Positions 63,872 through 64,000 of a stretch of 64,000 nucleotides of DNA are shown one piece after another. Source of the DNA: Chromobotia macracanthus (taxonomy: Eukaryota; Chordata; Actinopteri; Cypriniformes; Botiidae); assembly GCA_036877525.1 (NCBI GenBank), contig JAZGTH010000088.1, positions 700,001 to 764,000 on the forward strand, in the 5' to 3' direction. Position numbers and translations under genes: made by a program. The notes beneath the pieces are model-generated. The model saw only the letters and a list, made by a program, of their open reading frames with translations, was not told the origin of the DNA and searched no databases. Numbering within the stretch: the first letter of the stretch is position 1; each line of letters opens with the position of its first letter.

Positions 63872-64000
63872 TACATTTACATTGATTCATTTAGCAGACG
63901 CTTTTATCCAAAGCAAATAAGGAACATCACAAACAAATTTTATATTTATGCATCCGGTAGATGCTCTTATGCAAAGTGACTTACAGCACATTCAAGTCAT
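63872..64000 (-). mobile_element. Retroposon tail(s) at the window edge
   Basis: ACATTTACATTGATTCATTT followed by AGCAGACGCTTTTATCCAAA is the reverse of the fish SINE/LINE 3' end. A second, diverged copy (GGTAGATGCTCTTATGCAAA then GTGACTTACAGC) follows and runs off the edge. So two insertions or a tail duplication lie here. Confidence 0.7.

Overview
The window looks like teleost nuclear DNA, most likely from a cyprinid-like fish. It is AT-rich and intron-rich, and it is crowded with CA/GT microsatellites and minisatellites. It also holds interspersed repeats typical of fish: a Tc1-like transposon, tRNA-derived SINEs, Angel-type fold-back DNA and the AAATGTAA-tailed retroposon end. There are no operons, long prokaryote-like ORFs, CRISPR arrays or phage genes. 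Nearly all long ORFs are read-through of simple repeats.

Two real genes were recognised by joining short exons by hand, and both lie on the minus strand. (1) donson is complete: ten exons between 49957 (start) and 45503 (stop) with matching splice phases give a 598-residue protein. Its 5' end sits in a CpG-rich promoter with E2F, CRE and YY1-like sites. (2) runx1 is represented by its last four exons (61346 to 54713): the C-terminal part of the Runt domain, the transactivation region and the VWRPY terminus. Its earlier exons lie beyond the right edge. The order runx1 then donson, in tandem, joins two genes that are both in human 21q22.

Layout: 1-750 is a 75-bp tandem array cut by the window edge. 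751-5037 is unique DNA with an Angel-type relic. 5038-7848 is a 2.8-kb GT/GA/CAGA low-complexity block. 8616-10214 is a dead Tc1-like element. 10.2-25.1 kb is non-coding with scattered SINE relics. 25.6-31.4 kb is a 5.8-kb array of TGATCTCCATCA plus (CA)n with higher-order duplications. 31.4-45.4 kb is mostly non-coding but holds a decayed THAP-domain fragment and a phase-compatible set of minus-strand candidate exons (42121 to 39773) for a gene I do not recognise. 45.5-50.0 kb is donson. 50.0-54.7 kb is the intergenic / runx1 3' region with a 94-bp hairpin-forming minisatellite. 54.7-61.3 kb is the runx1 3' half with large intronic repeats, and 61.3-64 kb is more runx1 intron.

The observations most worth a second look are: a 55-bp duplication that copied the end of the donson coding sequence, stop included, into its own 3' UTR; the hairpin minisatellite that may be transcribed in the runx1 3' UTR; the unidentified minus-strand exons; the THAP relic; and the higher-order structure of the 5.8-kb array. 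I found no clear evidence for a wholly new biological system.
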